Below, piece by piece: positions 22,099 to 30,764 of a DNA stretch of 64,000 bases. Location: positions 496,001 through 560,000 of the forward strand of contig NZ_CP035490.1 of NCBI RefSeq assembly GCF_004135205.1, in the 5' to 3' direction. The stretch comes from Hahella sp. KA22. Its GTDB lineage: Bacteria; Pseudomonadota; Gammaproteobacteria; Pseudomonadales; Oleiphilaceae. Under the pieces are notes generated by a model. It was not told where the DNA came from. It did not search any database and worked only from the letters and a program-made list of their open reading frames with translations. The position numbers were made by a program, and so were the translations under genes. Within the stretch, counting starts at the first letter, position 1; each line of letters opens with the position of its first letter.

Positions 22099-24177
22099 TC
22101 AAGTTATTCCCCCCTCAGTACCATTCGGCTTATGTTTAATAAACGTCACCTCGAAAGCCTTGCACGGGCGGTATTGCTGTAGTCGATTGGCGAAGGTAAA
22201 GGCATCGCTCATCTCGTAGTGCTGGAAGATGTCGAGACCACAGTCCAGGGAGATCTTCCAGCCGTGGTCGGTCACGATGTGGCGGGCGTGGATCGTGCCG
22301 GTACCGTCGAATTCCCAGGTAAAGTTCACACCCACACTGCTGGCAGACGCCTTCATCTTCTCGAAGTTTTCCTTCTGCTGTTCGCCTTTGAAATCGTCTT
22401 CCGTCGTCACCAGATGAATGAATACTTCCTCATCAGGAGCCTTTTGCTTGACCACGGTCTCAAGAAACTCCATGAAGTTGCGCATCTGGTAAAACTGGCG
22501 GATGTACGGATCAGTGACGGTGATCGCAGTCGCGCCCTTGAGAAAAGGACCGAGTAGCGTATCGAAGGAAATGCCCTTCTGGTTCTCTTGGAATATGAGG
22601 TGTTTTTCTTTGAGAACAGGCTCAGTCAGAGCCGACAGTGCGGATGGACCTTGGGGCGAGTCCAATGGCGCAGCTTCAAAGATTTCCCTATATCCACCAT
22701 CAGTAATGCTCTTGTGGTAGTAGCCAGAGTATTCCTCCTCTTCGAGCGTGGCGACAGACCTGGCCCGTCCATTCGTGTCTTGATAGCTAAAGCGGACGTT
22801 TCCGTAGGTGGAGTCGATACGCATCAGTTGGTCTTTGACACGCTTGCGACCTTCAATTGCGAACCGTAGCAGTTCCTCAACCTCTGTATTGGTCGCCCCA
22901 CCATGTGGAAAAAGTATCTTCATCAAACCGGAGAAAGTCTTGTTGATGCCATCGCGATCCCGCGTCGAGATATCGGAGGAGAGGGAGAAGTGCTCCTTGT
23001 AGCGGTCCGAGTAGTCGTGATTACGTAGCGAGCGAAGGATCTCAGCCAGGTAGTCCACCACGAAACCGTATCCACTGGAGAACATCTCGCCTCGGATGAT
23101 GTCGACCTCCCAGCCAGGGATGTAAAAATGGATGCGGTCCAAAAACGCGGAGTCATAGAATTTGTTGGGTAGCTCACAAAACAGGTCAGAGTGTTTGAGC
23201 ATGTAGGGCACTGTGTGTTGGGTGTTTCCCACGAATACCATGGAGGCCTCCGCGCCCAGCGTCTCGACACCTCGTGAGAAAGACTTGTTGGCCATGTAGT
23301 TTTTCATGATGTCGACCAGGGCTTTATCCACGCGTTTTTGCTTTCCGGCAAATTCGTCGAAGGCGACGCAATCCCAATAGCCGACCAGGCCAATCTTTCC
23401 AGAAGAGTTGTTCACAAATAGCTTGGGAACCGAAACCTCCCCACCAGAAATAAGGATGCCGTGTGGAGAGAACTCCGAATAAATGTGCGATTTACCCGTT
23501 CCCTTAGGGCCGAGCTCGATCAAATTGTAGTTGCGCTCGCAAAACGGAATCAGACGAATCAATTGGGTCAGTTTGCTGCGTTTGCCGAACATCTCCGGGT
23601 TAAAGCCGATGCTTTGCACTAGTAAGTCGATCCACTCTTCGGTGGTGAATTGTTTGCGGGCCTCAACGTAGCTGTCGAAATCGAAATGAGAGAGCTGGAT
23701 CGGCTTGAGGGTCGACAATATCCATGGGCTGGCGCTTTTGTCTTCGGTAAACTCATATTCCAGATCAGCAATGCACCACACACCGCCGACCAAAAGCTTG
23801 GGGTGCTTTTTCACCGTTCCAGAATCAACAAGAACCTCTTTGATGCCCAGGTTGGAGAACTGCGCTTCGTAGACATCCTTCTTGTCGTTCAGGTCAACGC
23901 TGATTTTGTCGATAACCTTATAGCGCCCCTTTTCTTTGATGTTCGAACGGATTAACCCGGCCTCATTCCGGTGCACGTAATGCTTGGCAAGGATCTCCTT
24001 GACCGTCTCGATTCCGGTCTGGATGGTCGGCTCATCGCTGGTGGCGCAATACTGACCCAGCAAGTATTCCAGCACGTAGGATGGAACGATGGCGTTGCCC
24101 TTGACCATCTTGACGAGATCTTTGCGGACAACGAGTCCTGGGAAGTGTGTGTTAATTTTCTGGTCAAATTCGTTCAT
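22099..24177 (-). CDS. brxL: BREX type 1 Lon-like protein BrxL
   Basis: This 692-residue protein matches BrxL of type 1 BREX in length and motifs. It has an AAA+ ATPase core with Walker A GPKGTGKS (223-230) and an acidic VAFDEFAGK segment, and a distal region with Lon-protease-like organisation. BrxL is an AAA+ DNA-binding hexamer needed for phage exclusion but not for host methylation. It is the last gene of the operon, starting 15 bases after pglZ. No frameshift is visible. Confidence 0.93.
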   Translation of the reverse strand: MNEFDQKINTHFPGLVVRKDLVKMVKGNAIVPSYVLEYLLGQYCATSDEPTIQTGIETVKEILAKHYVHRNEAGLIRSNIKEKGRYKVIDKISVDLNDKKDVYEAQFSNLGIKEVLVDSGTVKKHPKLLVGGVWCIADLEYEFTEDKSASPWILSTLKPIQLSHFDFDSYVEARKQFTTEEWIDLLVQSIGFNPEMFGKRSKLTQLIRLIPFCERNYNLIELGPKGTGKSHIYSEFSPHGILISGGEVSVPKLFVNNSSGKIGLVGYWDCVAFDEFAGKQKRVDKALVDIMKNYMANKSFSRGVETLGAEASMVFVGNTQHTVPYMLKHSDLFCELPNKFYDSAFLDRIHFYIPGWEVDIIRGEMFSSGYGFVVDYLAEILRSLRNHDYSDRYKEHFSLSSDISTRDRDGINKTFSGLMKILFPHGGATNTEVEELLRFAIEGRKRVKDQLMRIDSTYGNVRFSYQDTNGRARSVATLEEEEYSGYYHKSITDGGYREIFEAAPLDSPQGPSALSALTEPVLKEKHLIFQENQKGISFDTLLGPFLKGATAITVTDPYIRQFYQMRNFMEFLETVVKQKAPDEEVFIHLVTTEDDFKGEQQKENFEKMKASASSVGVNFTWEFDGTGTIHARHIVTDHGWKISLDCGLDIFQHYEMSDAFTFANRLQQYRPCKAFEVTFIKHKPNGTEGGIT

Positions 24178-24191
24178 CAGTCACCCGTCCT

Positions 24192-26693
24192 TTAAAAGTC
24201 GAAGTCGCTGGTGAATGAGCGCCGCATCAAGTACCGGAGAGACTTGTATTCCTTGTAATGTGAAGTCCCGGCATGTCTTTCCTCCAACCGCAGAATGACC
24301 TCCTGGCCATTGACCTCATTAGCCTTACGGGTTAACACAAAGCGCACCTGCAGCTCCCTGTCCCGGGGATTGTCAGAGCCCAGATCAAAGGTCAGGTCGT
24401 GGCTGTCGGAGATCAAGTCGCCCGCCTCGGTGTAGATACCAGCACGCAGCACGCGTGGCTGGATCTTGTCCGTCACCGACCGGGCTTGGTACAGGGTCAC
24501 CGCCAGTTGCCCTGAGGTGATCACCGAACTGGCTCCACGCAAGATGTCCACCTCGACGGCGGAGACATCACTCTGGCGTTTCTTGTTGATCTTGAGCACC
24601 GGGATAACCACCTCCTGCAACGATGCGCCGCCATGCACAAAGCGGCTACCGGCCCCCTTCAGGCGCAAGCGATTGATCGATTTGGGGATCAGTACTTCCA
24701 CCTCACCGGCAAGGCCAAGCTGTTCGGGGGTAAACTTGTGCAGGCTGGATGCTTCGGCAAGCCCTTTGCCTAGCACGAAGCGACGGTCCCGGAACAGAAT
24801 CTGGTCGCCCTCAGCATCAACCCCGGAAAAGTCGCTCTCGTCGAGAGCGCGGTTTTGATAGATGAAGCCATGATCCGAGGTCACCAGCAAGTTGTTAGCG
24901 TTAGCCCCGGTCAACTTCTTGATCAGGCGAATCAGCTCCTGCAGGGTTTCTTCCACCGCCTCGAAAATACGCTCCTCGGATTCCCGCTTGTCACCGGTGG
25001 CATCAATCCGATTGTGGTAGACGTAGATCACGTCGTGATTGCGCACCAGCGCCCGGCAGTCGTCGCCCTTCATGGCCATCAGTTCATCTGCTTTGCAGGC
25101 CGTAGCCCGTTGACTGATTGCCTGACCGAGGATTTTGATGCGGTTGGCCGTACCTTGGGAACTTTGGTCATCCACCAGCACAGCGCCGGTTTCGTTGTCG
25201 GCTATTGCCAGCTCCTTGTTGGGCAGGAGCGCCGCCATGCCGAGCTGTGTGTAGCTGGGCAGCATAGATAGAGCCGGCTCCAGTTCGGCGCTGTATCGGT
25301 CTTCCTGGCGAATGAGGCTCAGCAGCTCATCGCCGATTTCATAACGCATCGCATCGGAGATGATTACGCAGACCTTGTTGTCCTTATACAGGAACGGCCG
25401 GACCCAGCGCTCGAAGAACTCCTTCTGCTTGCGCACAGGGAAGGCTTCCCACTTCGATGCCGAGTCCACAAAGGCCTGGAAGCGGTCGCCAAGTTTCAAC
25501 AGGTAGTTGTTAGAGTAGAGGTTTTCGATCTGCTCGGTCAGACCTCCCATCAGCGATGCCTGTCCCGACATGCGAACATGGTAGGTGAACTTGCGATAGA
25601 GCTGATCGAACTGATACCAAAAGCGACTGTAGCGCTGTACAGCTTCAGCCAGACTATCCATGGTGAGCTTGGCCTCGCCTAGGGCGTAAACGAACTGGGC
25701 GGCGTAATCGACCGCTTCGTACAGATGCCGGTATTCGCGATACCAGTGGCCCTGTCGCCGCTGTCGAACCCAGGTCGACACGTCACCGCTAGAGGCCGTG
25801 CGTGCGGACACCGCCCGCACCAGATCACTGATGATCTTCTGGTCGATCAAGCGGAAATAATCCAACTCGATCAACTCGCGGAAGTCCCGCTTGACTAGAT
25901 CCTGTTCAATACCGAGCACCTCCGCGCACTCTCCTGAGAGGGTCTCGAAACCGCCTTCGAACTGGCGGCTGTCCTTCCATTGCTTTAGAAACACCAGGGC
26001 ATCGCCGGTCAGTTTCACCTGCCCGTCGGTGCCCATGGCGTAGCAGGACTTGAACAGCTCGATAGCAAAGTCGCGGATACCCGGCTTGTCGGACTTGTAG
26101 CCATAGCAGCGGGCCATCTGTTCCCAGAGGAAATTGTCCAGGCTGCACCGACCAACCAGCTTGATCTTTTCGTCCCGTCCGTCGGCCAGCTCCTGCAGCA
26201 GGTCTTCCACCACCGCATCCATGCGCGGTTCGCTGCCGGTGCACACCGCCAACATCTTCCGACGAATCTGTCCAGCGGTGTCGTCCACCTTCAGTAGTTT
26301 CTTTAGGGAGTCCTTGCGTTTGATCGCCTGAAAAAACTCCGCATGGGCCTGCACCACATCCGTGAACTCAAGGCCGAGTTCCAGCTCAGACAACCAGATG
26401 GCCACCTGATCGGTACGGAACTCACCGTGGGCTAGTTGTACATCCAGCAGCCAGTTATCCAGATCGGCGGGCTGAGGGCCTTCGTGGTAGAGCAAGTATT
26501 TCTGTTCCGGTTGCTCGCGTAGGATCTTGTATTTGACTCCGTACTCGTTGTTGATCAGCTCCAGCTTCTCTATGTCGGGAAGCTGAAGCGCTGCGAAGTC
26601 GTCGCGCAACTCCTGCTTGGTGTCGTACCAGAAGACGATCCGGTGCCGGTCGAAGAGTTTGGTCAGGGCCTGGACAATGCGGTTTTCCATCAA
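24192..26693 (-). CDS. pglZ: BREX type 1 phosphatase-like PglZ
   Basis: This 833-residue protein has an alkaline-phosphatase-superfamily PglZ domain in its second half. Metal-site motifs appear as VCVIISDAMRYEIGDE (about 440) and NLLVTSDHGFIYQNR (about 605), and an HGG motif follows in RFVHGGASLQEVVIP. The N-terminal 400 residues are helical. PglZ is a core BREX component thought to regulate methylation and restriction. It lies nine bases after pglX and before brxL. Confidence 0.93.
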   Translation of the reverse strand: MMENRIVQALTKLFDRHRIVFWYDTKQELRDDFAALQLPDIEKLELINNEYGVKYKILREQPEQKYLLYHEGPQPADLDNWLLDVQLAHGEFRTDQVAIWLSELELGLEFTDVVQAHAEFFQAIKRKDSLKKLLKVDDTAGQIRRKMLAVCTGSEPRMDAVVEDLLQELADGRDEKIKLVGRCSLDNFLWEQMARCYGYKSDKPGIRDFAIELFKSCYAMGTDGQVKLTGDALVFLKQWKDSRQFEGGFETLSGECAEVLGIEQDLVKRDFRELIELDYFRLIDQKIISDLVRAVSARTASSGDVSTWVRQRRQGHWYREYRHLYEAVDYAAQFVYALGEAKLTMDSLAEAVQRYSRFWYQFDQLYRKFTYHVRMSGQASLMGGLTEQIENLYSNNYLLKLGDRFQAFVDSASKWEAFPVRKQKEFFERWVRPFLYKDNKVCVIISDAMRYEIGDELLSLIRQEDRYSAELEPALSMLPSYTQLGMAALLPNKELAIADNETGAVLVDDQSSQGTANRIKILGQAISQRATACKADELMAMKGDDCRALVRNHDVIYVYHNRIDATGDKRESEERIFEAVEETLQELIRLIKKLTGANANNLLVTSDHGFIYQNRALDESDFSGVDAEGDQILFRDRRFVLGKGLAEASSLHKFTPEQLGLAGEVEVLIPKSINRLRLKGAGSRFVHGGASLQEVVIPVLKINKKRQSDVSAVEVDILRGASSVITSGQLAVTLYQARSVTDKIQPRVLRAGIYTEAGDLISDSHDLTFDLGSDNPRDRELQVRFVLTRKANEVNGQEVILRLEERHAGTSHYKEYKSLRYLMRRSFTSDFDF

Positions 26694-26702
26694 TCGTGCT
26701 CC

Positions 26703-29700
26703 TTAATCCTCTTTCGCTTCCAAGCCGACGATCTTCTTCAAGGCCGCGCCGAGTTTGGGGTAGTTGACTTTGACGCCATCGTCGAGATCAATCTCCACCT
26801 GCTCGGTGGCCAGTGGGTATAGCACCTCGTGCTCGTACTCCTCCATCTCGGTGATCATCTTGGTAATCTTCTCGATCTCCTTCAGGGCGTTGGTCTTTTC
26901 GCTCTGGCTGCTGCTGGCACTGATGCTGATCGCCTCCAATTGGTTTTTGTACGAGTTGAGTTTTGTGCGGAACTCGCGCAAGTAGTCATTGAGCACCACG
27001 CTTACCATATCGGGGCGGTAGCGGTGCATATAGATCAGTGCATTGAAGCTGCCTTGAGGGCTTGTGAACAGCCAGTAGATGGGGCGCTTCTTGTAGCGCT
27101 TCACATGATCAGAGTAGAATTCGCCAAGGAAGTAGTCGCGAATGCTGTAATTGCGCTTGCCCTTGATGTTCAGCGCCTGCTCGACGAACTGGAGGTTGGC
27201 TTCGTAATGTTCCTTGCCAAAGGCAACGCTCAGGAACTTGCGGAATCGCTCGACGATGTCATCGGTGAACCAGTCGCCGTCAAGCATGGGGATGACGTTG
27301 TCGTCATCTGCCGGGAAGCTCGGCTCCGGAACCCACTTCAGATAGTCCTCGATAGTCTCACCCTGATTGGCCAGGATCAGCCCCGGCTTGTCTAGCGCGT
27401 AACGGCCGAACATGCAGCCCACTGCGTAGGAGACCAGTTCGCGCATGGTGTCGGCCAGCAACAACGCCTCCAGCTCGTCCTCACTCTTGTCGTTTCCGTA
27501 GCGGTAGTATGGGTTGCAGGTCAGAGTTATCTCGTTGAGCGGCACATCGGGTGTTAGTTCATCCTTCAGGCCATATGCATCTATGAAGATACGGTTGTTC
27601 TCTTCCTCCAGCCGCTGCATCTCCAGTGTCATATCTTGCCAGTGAGCGCGGAGCCTCTGGTAAGTGACCCTCAGGCTTTGCTGGTGGTAGTCAGGACTCA
27701 GCAGCGGCAGGCTATTGAAATCCCAAGATGACTCGTTTGAGTTCCAGTCCTGTTTTGCCAACTTGACGGCCGAATCAGCAACCGCATTGACCGAATACAA
27801 CTCTTTATAGTTTGGAGTTATTGGTAGTAGCTTCATGCTGCCTGGACCAAAATCCTTCGGGGCAACAACCCTCAGCAATGGTGCTACAACCTTAGAATGC
27901 AGGAAGCACATCGCAAATTTAATACCTTGTTCATGTTCTGAGAAAAACATCGAATTTTTTTGATCGAATATATGACCAGCACTGACAAGCCGCGTAGAAA
28001 GCCTGTTTGATATATTGTTGTAAGCCAGCCCGCTACGAAAATAGTATTGTTGATTCTGCGGACGCGCACCCTTTAATGATTTAATTTCAGCACCATCAAA
28101 CTCCCAATTCAAAATGAACTCATGATTTCCATACCACTTACGATATTCACTGCCTTTTACATATGGAAACCACTTGTTGTTTTGATATTTATCTCCACTA
28201 AGTTCATTTTTCTCGAAACAGACGTCTCGCTGAGAAACTTCTGACCACCTTCGGATAAATCGTTCGTTATCACCTGTTTGAAGCCCAGTAAATGCTTCTG
28301 CTACTTCCTTTAAAGGAATGCCTTTCTCAAAAGCTTCTCGTGTGTGGGGAGAAATGAAGTACGCAAAAACATTACGCGGAAGCTCAGCGAACAGGCTCAT
28401 CGAAACAACATACTTGTTCGTACCTGCTTTGAGTGCCTCTCTTTTGCTTTTAGGTGTTTGCAATAGAGTTAAATCAAAATACGAACCAAGTGACTGACGT
28501 TGCTTATGATCTCCAAAGACAAACGCGGCAACTTGCACAACTTCACCCTTAATTTCTTCAAAGGCATGCGGGCCTAAATGAGCCAGGGTACTAATGTCAT
28601 GAAGAGACAATTCTTGTGCTCTGAATTCAGTGTAATCATCTCCGAACATCCAACTATCCATAGTAACCATAGCAGTAAAGCCTTTGGATGCTTGTAGGAG
28701 AAATGATCTTTCGATAAAAGTTGCAAAGAAGTCAGCGCAACTGTGGGGGTAATGCTCTCTCATCAAAGCCTGTAACCTGTCATTCATGTTCTTCTTTCCC
28801 ATATACGGCGGATTTGCGATCACGACATGGTATTTTGGACTCAGGTAATCAGCCTGCCGCAGGACTTGCAGAACCTTCTGATGGGTAATACTGATAAACA
28901 GCTGCTCGGAAGCATTCATTGACTCAAGTATCTTGAGCATACCGTCCACATCGGTGACATCTGGACGGATCAAAGAGCCGAAGTTGTTGGCCTCTGCAAA
29001 CTGGCGCAGTGTGGTTTGCAATGGCGCAGAGAACAGATCTCGCCCGACAAAATCCATGTAGTTATTCAGCTCATCCTCGCCAAAGTCGATCTTTTCCAGC
29101 ACGCAGATGTTCGGCTTAACACCCTTATTGAAGAACCGGCGCTGCTTTGCGCGGGCTTTCATGGTCAGCGCAAAGGCCGCCAGTTCCCCGGCGCGTTCGT
29201 CAATCTCTATGCCATATATATTTTTTGTTAGAATTTTTTCGGGAATCTCTGCGGGATCGTAGCCTTCTTCTTCGTAGATGGCGTAGAGCAAGTCGAAGGC
29301 ATAAGTGAGCATATGGCCCGAACCGCAGGCCGAGTCACAAATCTTGATCTCTTCCGGCTTGGCGATGCGCAGAAAGTCCGTTTCGACCTGCTCTTTACCA
29401 TCCGTCGCAGGCGCTGGCTTGATGTAGTAGTCCATCTGTTCGACCAGCTTCGAGCCGGGACGATTGAGCAGCCACAGGCGACCGAGGGAGTTTTCCACCA
29501 GGTAGCGAACAATCCAGTGCGGGGTGAATAGCTGGGTGGCGGCGGGGATGTTCTCAGGCGTGATCTTCTTATTCTTCTTCAGGCCATTGAACACCTCGTC
29601 CTTCTTCTCGGAGATGTAGAACTGGTAGAGCCAGCCGATCACCTCGACATCCTCGCAGTCATCCGGCGTCATCGCCTCACGGGTATAGGCGAGGATGGAA

Positions 29701-30227
29701 TTACCCGAGAGTAGGTCGTCAGGCATCAACAGTTCGGTATAGTCGTCGATACGCTGGAACAGAAACGGCATAGCCTTGTTCCAGAAATTGCAGGCGACCA
29801 CCACCAGCAATCGGTAAGCCTCGCCCTGGGGGTCGCGGCTGGGCGCTTTACCGTCGAGCAGGGCGAAGATCTGCTGTCGAATCTTGTCGTGCGCCAACTC
29901 CTCGTCGATGTGGCCCAACTTGGCTTCAGCCAGAATCTCGGGCTGAAACTGTCCCTCGGAGGGCGACACCACGCCAATACGGGTGTAGCGGTTCACGTCC
30001 ATGAAGCGCAGGGCGCAGAAGCGGTTGAACCAGATGTAGGCCACCCGCTCGATGACCTGTTCCTTGCCGTGGCCCCTGATCGCCTCTTCAAGCTTATTGA
30101 TAGCCTCAGTGCTTTCCCGGCGGGCTGCGCTGTTTTCAGCGAGCACCAGTTTCAACTTGGCTGAGACCTGCTTCAGTAGATTGCACCTGGCGAACTGGGC
30201 AAATTTTTTCAGTTTTGCCGTTTCCAT
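26703..30227 (-). CDS. pglX: BREX type 1 adenine methyltransferase PglX
   Basis: This 1174-residue protein is an N6-adenine DNA methyltransferase: SAM-binding motif DSACGSGH (298-305) and catalytic NPPY (472-475, in VVIANPPYMGK), followed by a large target-recognition region. PglX methylates a non-palindromic host motif to mark self DNA; invading DNA lacking the mark is blocked. A strong GGGAGGAG precedes the ATG at 30225-30227. Base composition drops to more AT-rich between about 27750 and 28750, the recognition region, which is typically the exchanged part of pglX. No inversion repeats or phase-variation tracts are seen. Confidence 0.94.
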   Translation of the reverse strand: METAKLKKFAQFARCNLLKQVSAKLKLVLAENSAARRESTEAINKLEEAIRGHGKEQVIERVAYIWFNRFCALRFMDVNRYTRIGVVSPSEGQFQPEILAEAKLGHIDEELAHDKIRQQIFALLDGKAPSRDPQGEAYRLLVVVACNFWNKAMPFLFQRIDDYTELLMPDDLLSGNSILAYTREAMTPDDCEDVEVIGWLYQFYISEKKDEVFNGLKKNKKITPENIPAATQLFTPHWIVRYLVENSLGRLWLLNRPGSKLVEQMDYYIKPAPATDGKEQVETDFLRIAKPEEIKICDSACGSGHMLTYAFDLLYAIYEEEGYDPAEIPEKILTKNIYGIEIDERAGELAAFALTMKARAKQRRFFNKGVKPNICVLEKIDFGEDELNNYMDFVGRDLFSAPLQTTLRQFAEANNFGSLIRPDVTDVDGMLKILESMNASEQLFISITHQKVLQVLRQADYLSPKYHVVIANPPYMGKKNMNDRLQALMREHYPHSCADFFATFIERSFLLQASKGFTAMVTMDSWMFGDDYTEFRAQELSLHDISTLAHLGPHAFEEIKGEVVQVAAFVFGDHKQRQSLGSYFDLTLLQTPKSKREALKAGTNKYVVSMSLFAELPRNVFAYFISPHTREAFEKGIPLKEVAEAFTGLQTGDNERFIRRWSEVSQRDVCFEKNELSGDKYQNNKWFPYVKGSEYRKWYGNHEFILNWEFDGAEIKSLKGARPQNQQYYFRSGLAYNNISNRLSTRLVSAGHIFDQKNSMFFSEHEQGIKFAMCFLHSKVVAPLLRVVAPKDFGPGSMKLLPITPNYKELYSVNAVADSAVKLAKQDWNSNESSWDFNSLPLLSPDYHQQSLRVTYQRLRAHWQDMTLEMQRLEEENNRIFIDAYGLKDELTPDVPLNEITLTCNPYYRYGNDKSEDELEALLLADTMRELVSYAVGCMFGRYALDKPGLILANQGETIEDYLKWVPEPSFPADDDNVIPMLDGDWFTDDIVERFRKFLSVAFGKEHYEANLQFVEQALNIKGKRNYSIRDYFLGEFYSDHVKRYKKRPIYWLFTSPQGSFNALIYMHRYRPDMVSVVLNDYLREFRTKLNSYKNQLEAISISASSSQSEKTNALKEIEKITKMITEMEEYEHEVLYPLATEQVEIDLDDGVKVNYPKLGAALKKIVGLEAKED

Positions 30228-30257
30228 CTACTTAGACTCCTCCCGCTGCAGCAGTGG

Positions 30258-30764
30258 TCAGACGGGTGACCAGCCACTTCGGAAAGTTTTTATCCCATTT
30301 TTCGAAGTTGGCGACATGAAAGCTTGTGGCCAAGATCTAAATCCAAAAGCGTGGTGATCTACCCACCAAGGCTTCTGTTTCAGGAATTTCTGCGTCTGAC
30401 AGTTCAAGCTGGTGTTAAAGGTGGTCAGGCAGACGTAGTGAACCAGCTTATCTACCTTCTGCTCAGCATGCCGGTAGAAGTAGGAAGCCCGGAACTTGTA
30501 TTGCAGGTATTTCCTCAACCACTTGAAGCTGACTTGCCGCGAAATTGTCTCGTCTTCGGTCGCCGCGCCAAGAACGTCGTAAATCGAGCTCGGCGTGGTT
30601 TTCAGGCAATCCTCAATGGAGACTACTTTGATCTCGGAAGTGTCCGTATCACGGTGCAGACTATGGAAGCGCACGTGGTCGTCTTCACCCAAGTTTCTGG
30701 GCAAGAACGCCAGTGTCAGGCCGGTGAAGACCGAGAGGATTCTCAATTCAAGACGCGCGATCAT
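30258..30764 (-). CDS. Uncharacterised ORF between brxC and pglX, 168 aa
   Basis: I do not recognise this protein. Its ATG (30762-30764) overlaps the brxC stop in an ATGA arrangement, which suggests translational coupling. It has no signal peptide; the N-terminus is mildly hydrophobic, the middle contains a basic aromatic stretch (FKWLRKYLQYKFRASYFYRH), and the C-terminus (KPWWVDHHAFGFRSWPQ) looks less protein-like. Standard type 1 BREX has no gene here. It could be a strain-specific accessory gene, a decayed insert or a frameshifted remnant. The codon pattern is not decisive. Confidence 0.45.
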   Translation of the reverse strand: MIARLELRILSVFTGLTLAFLPRNLGEDDHVRFHSLHRDTDTSEIKVVSIEDCLKTTPSSIYDVLGAATEDETISRQVSFKWLRKYLQYKFRASYFYRHAEQKVDKLVHYVCLTTFNTSLNCQTQKFLKQKPWWVDHHAFGFRSWPQAFMSPTSKNGIKTFRSGWSPV

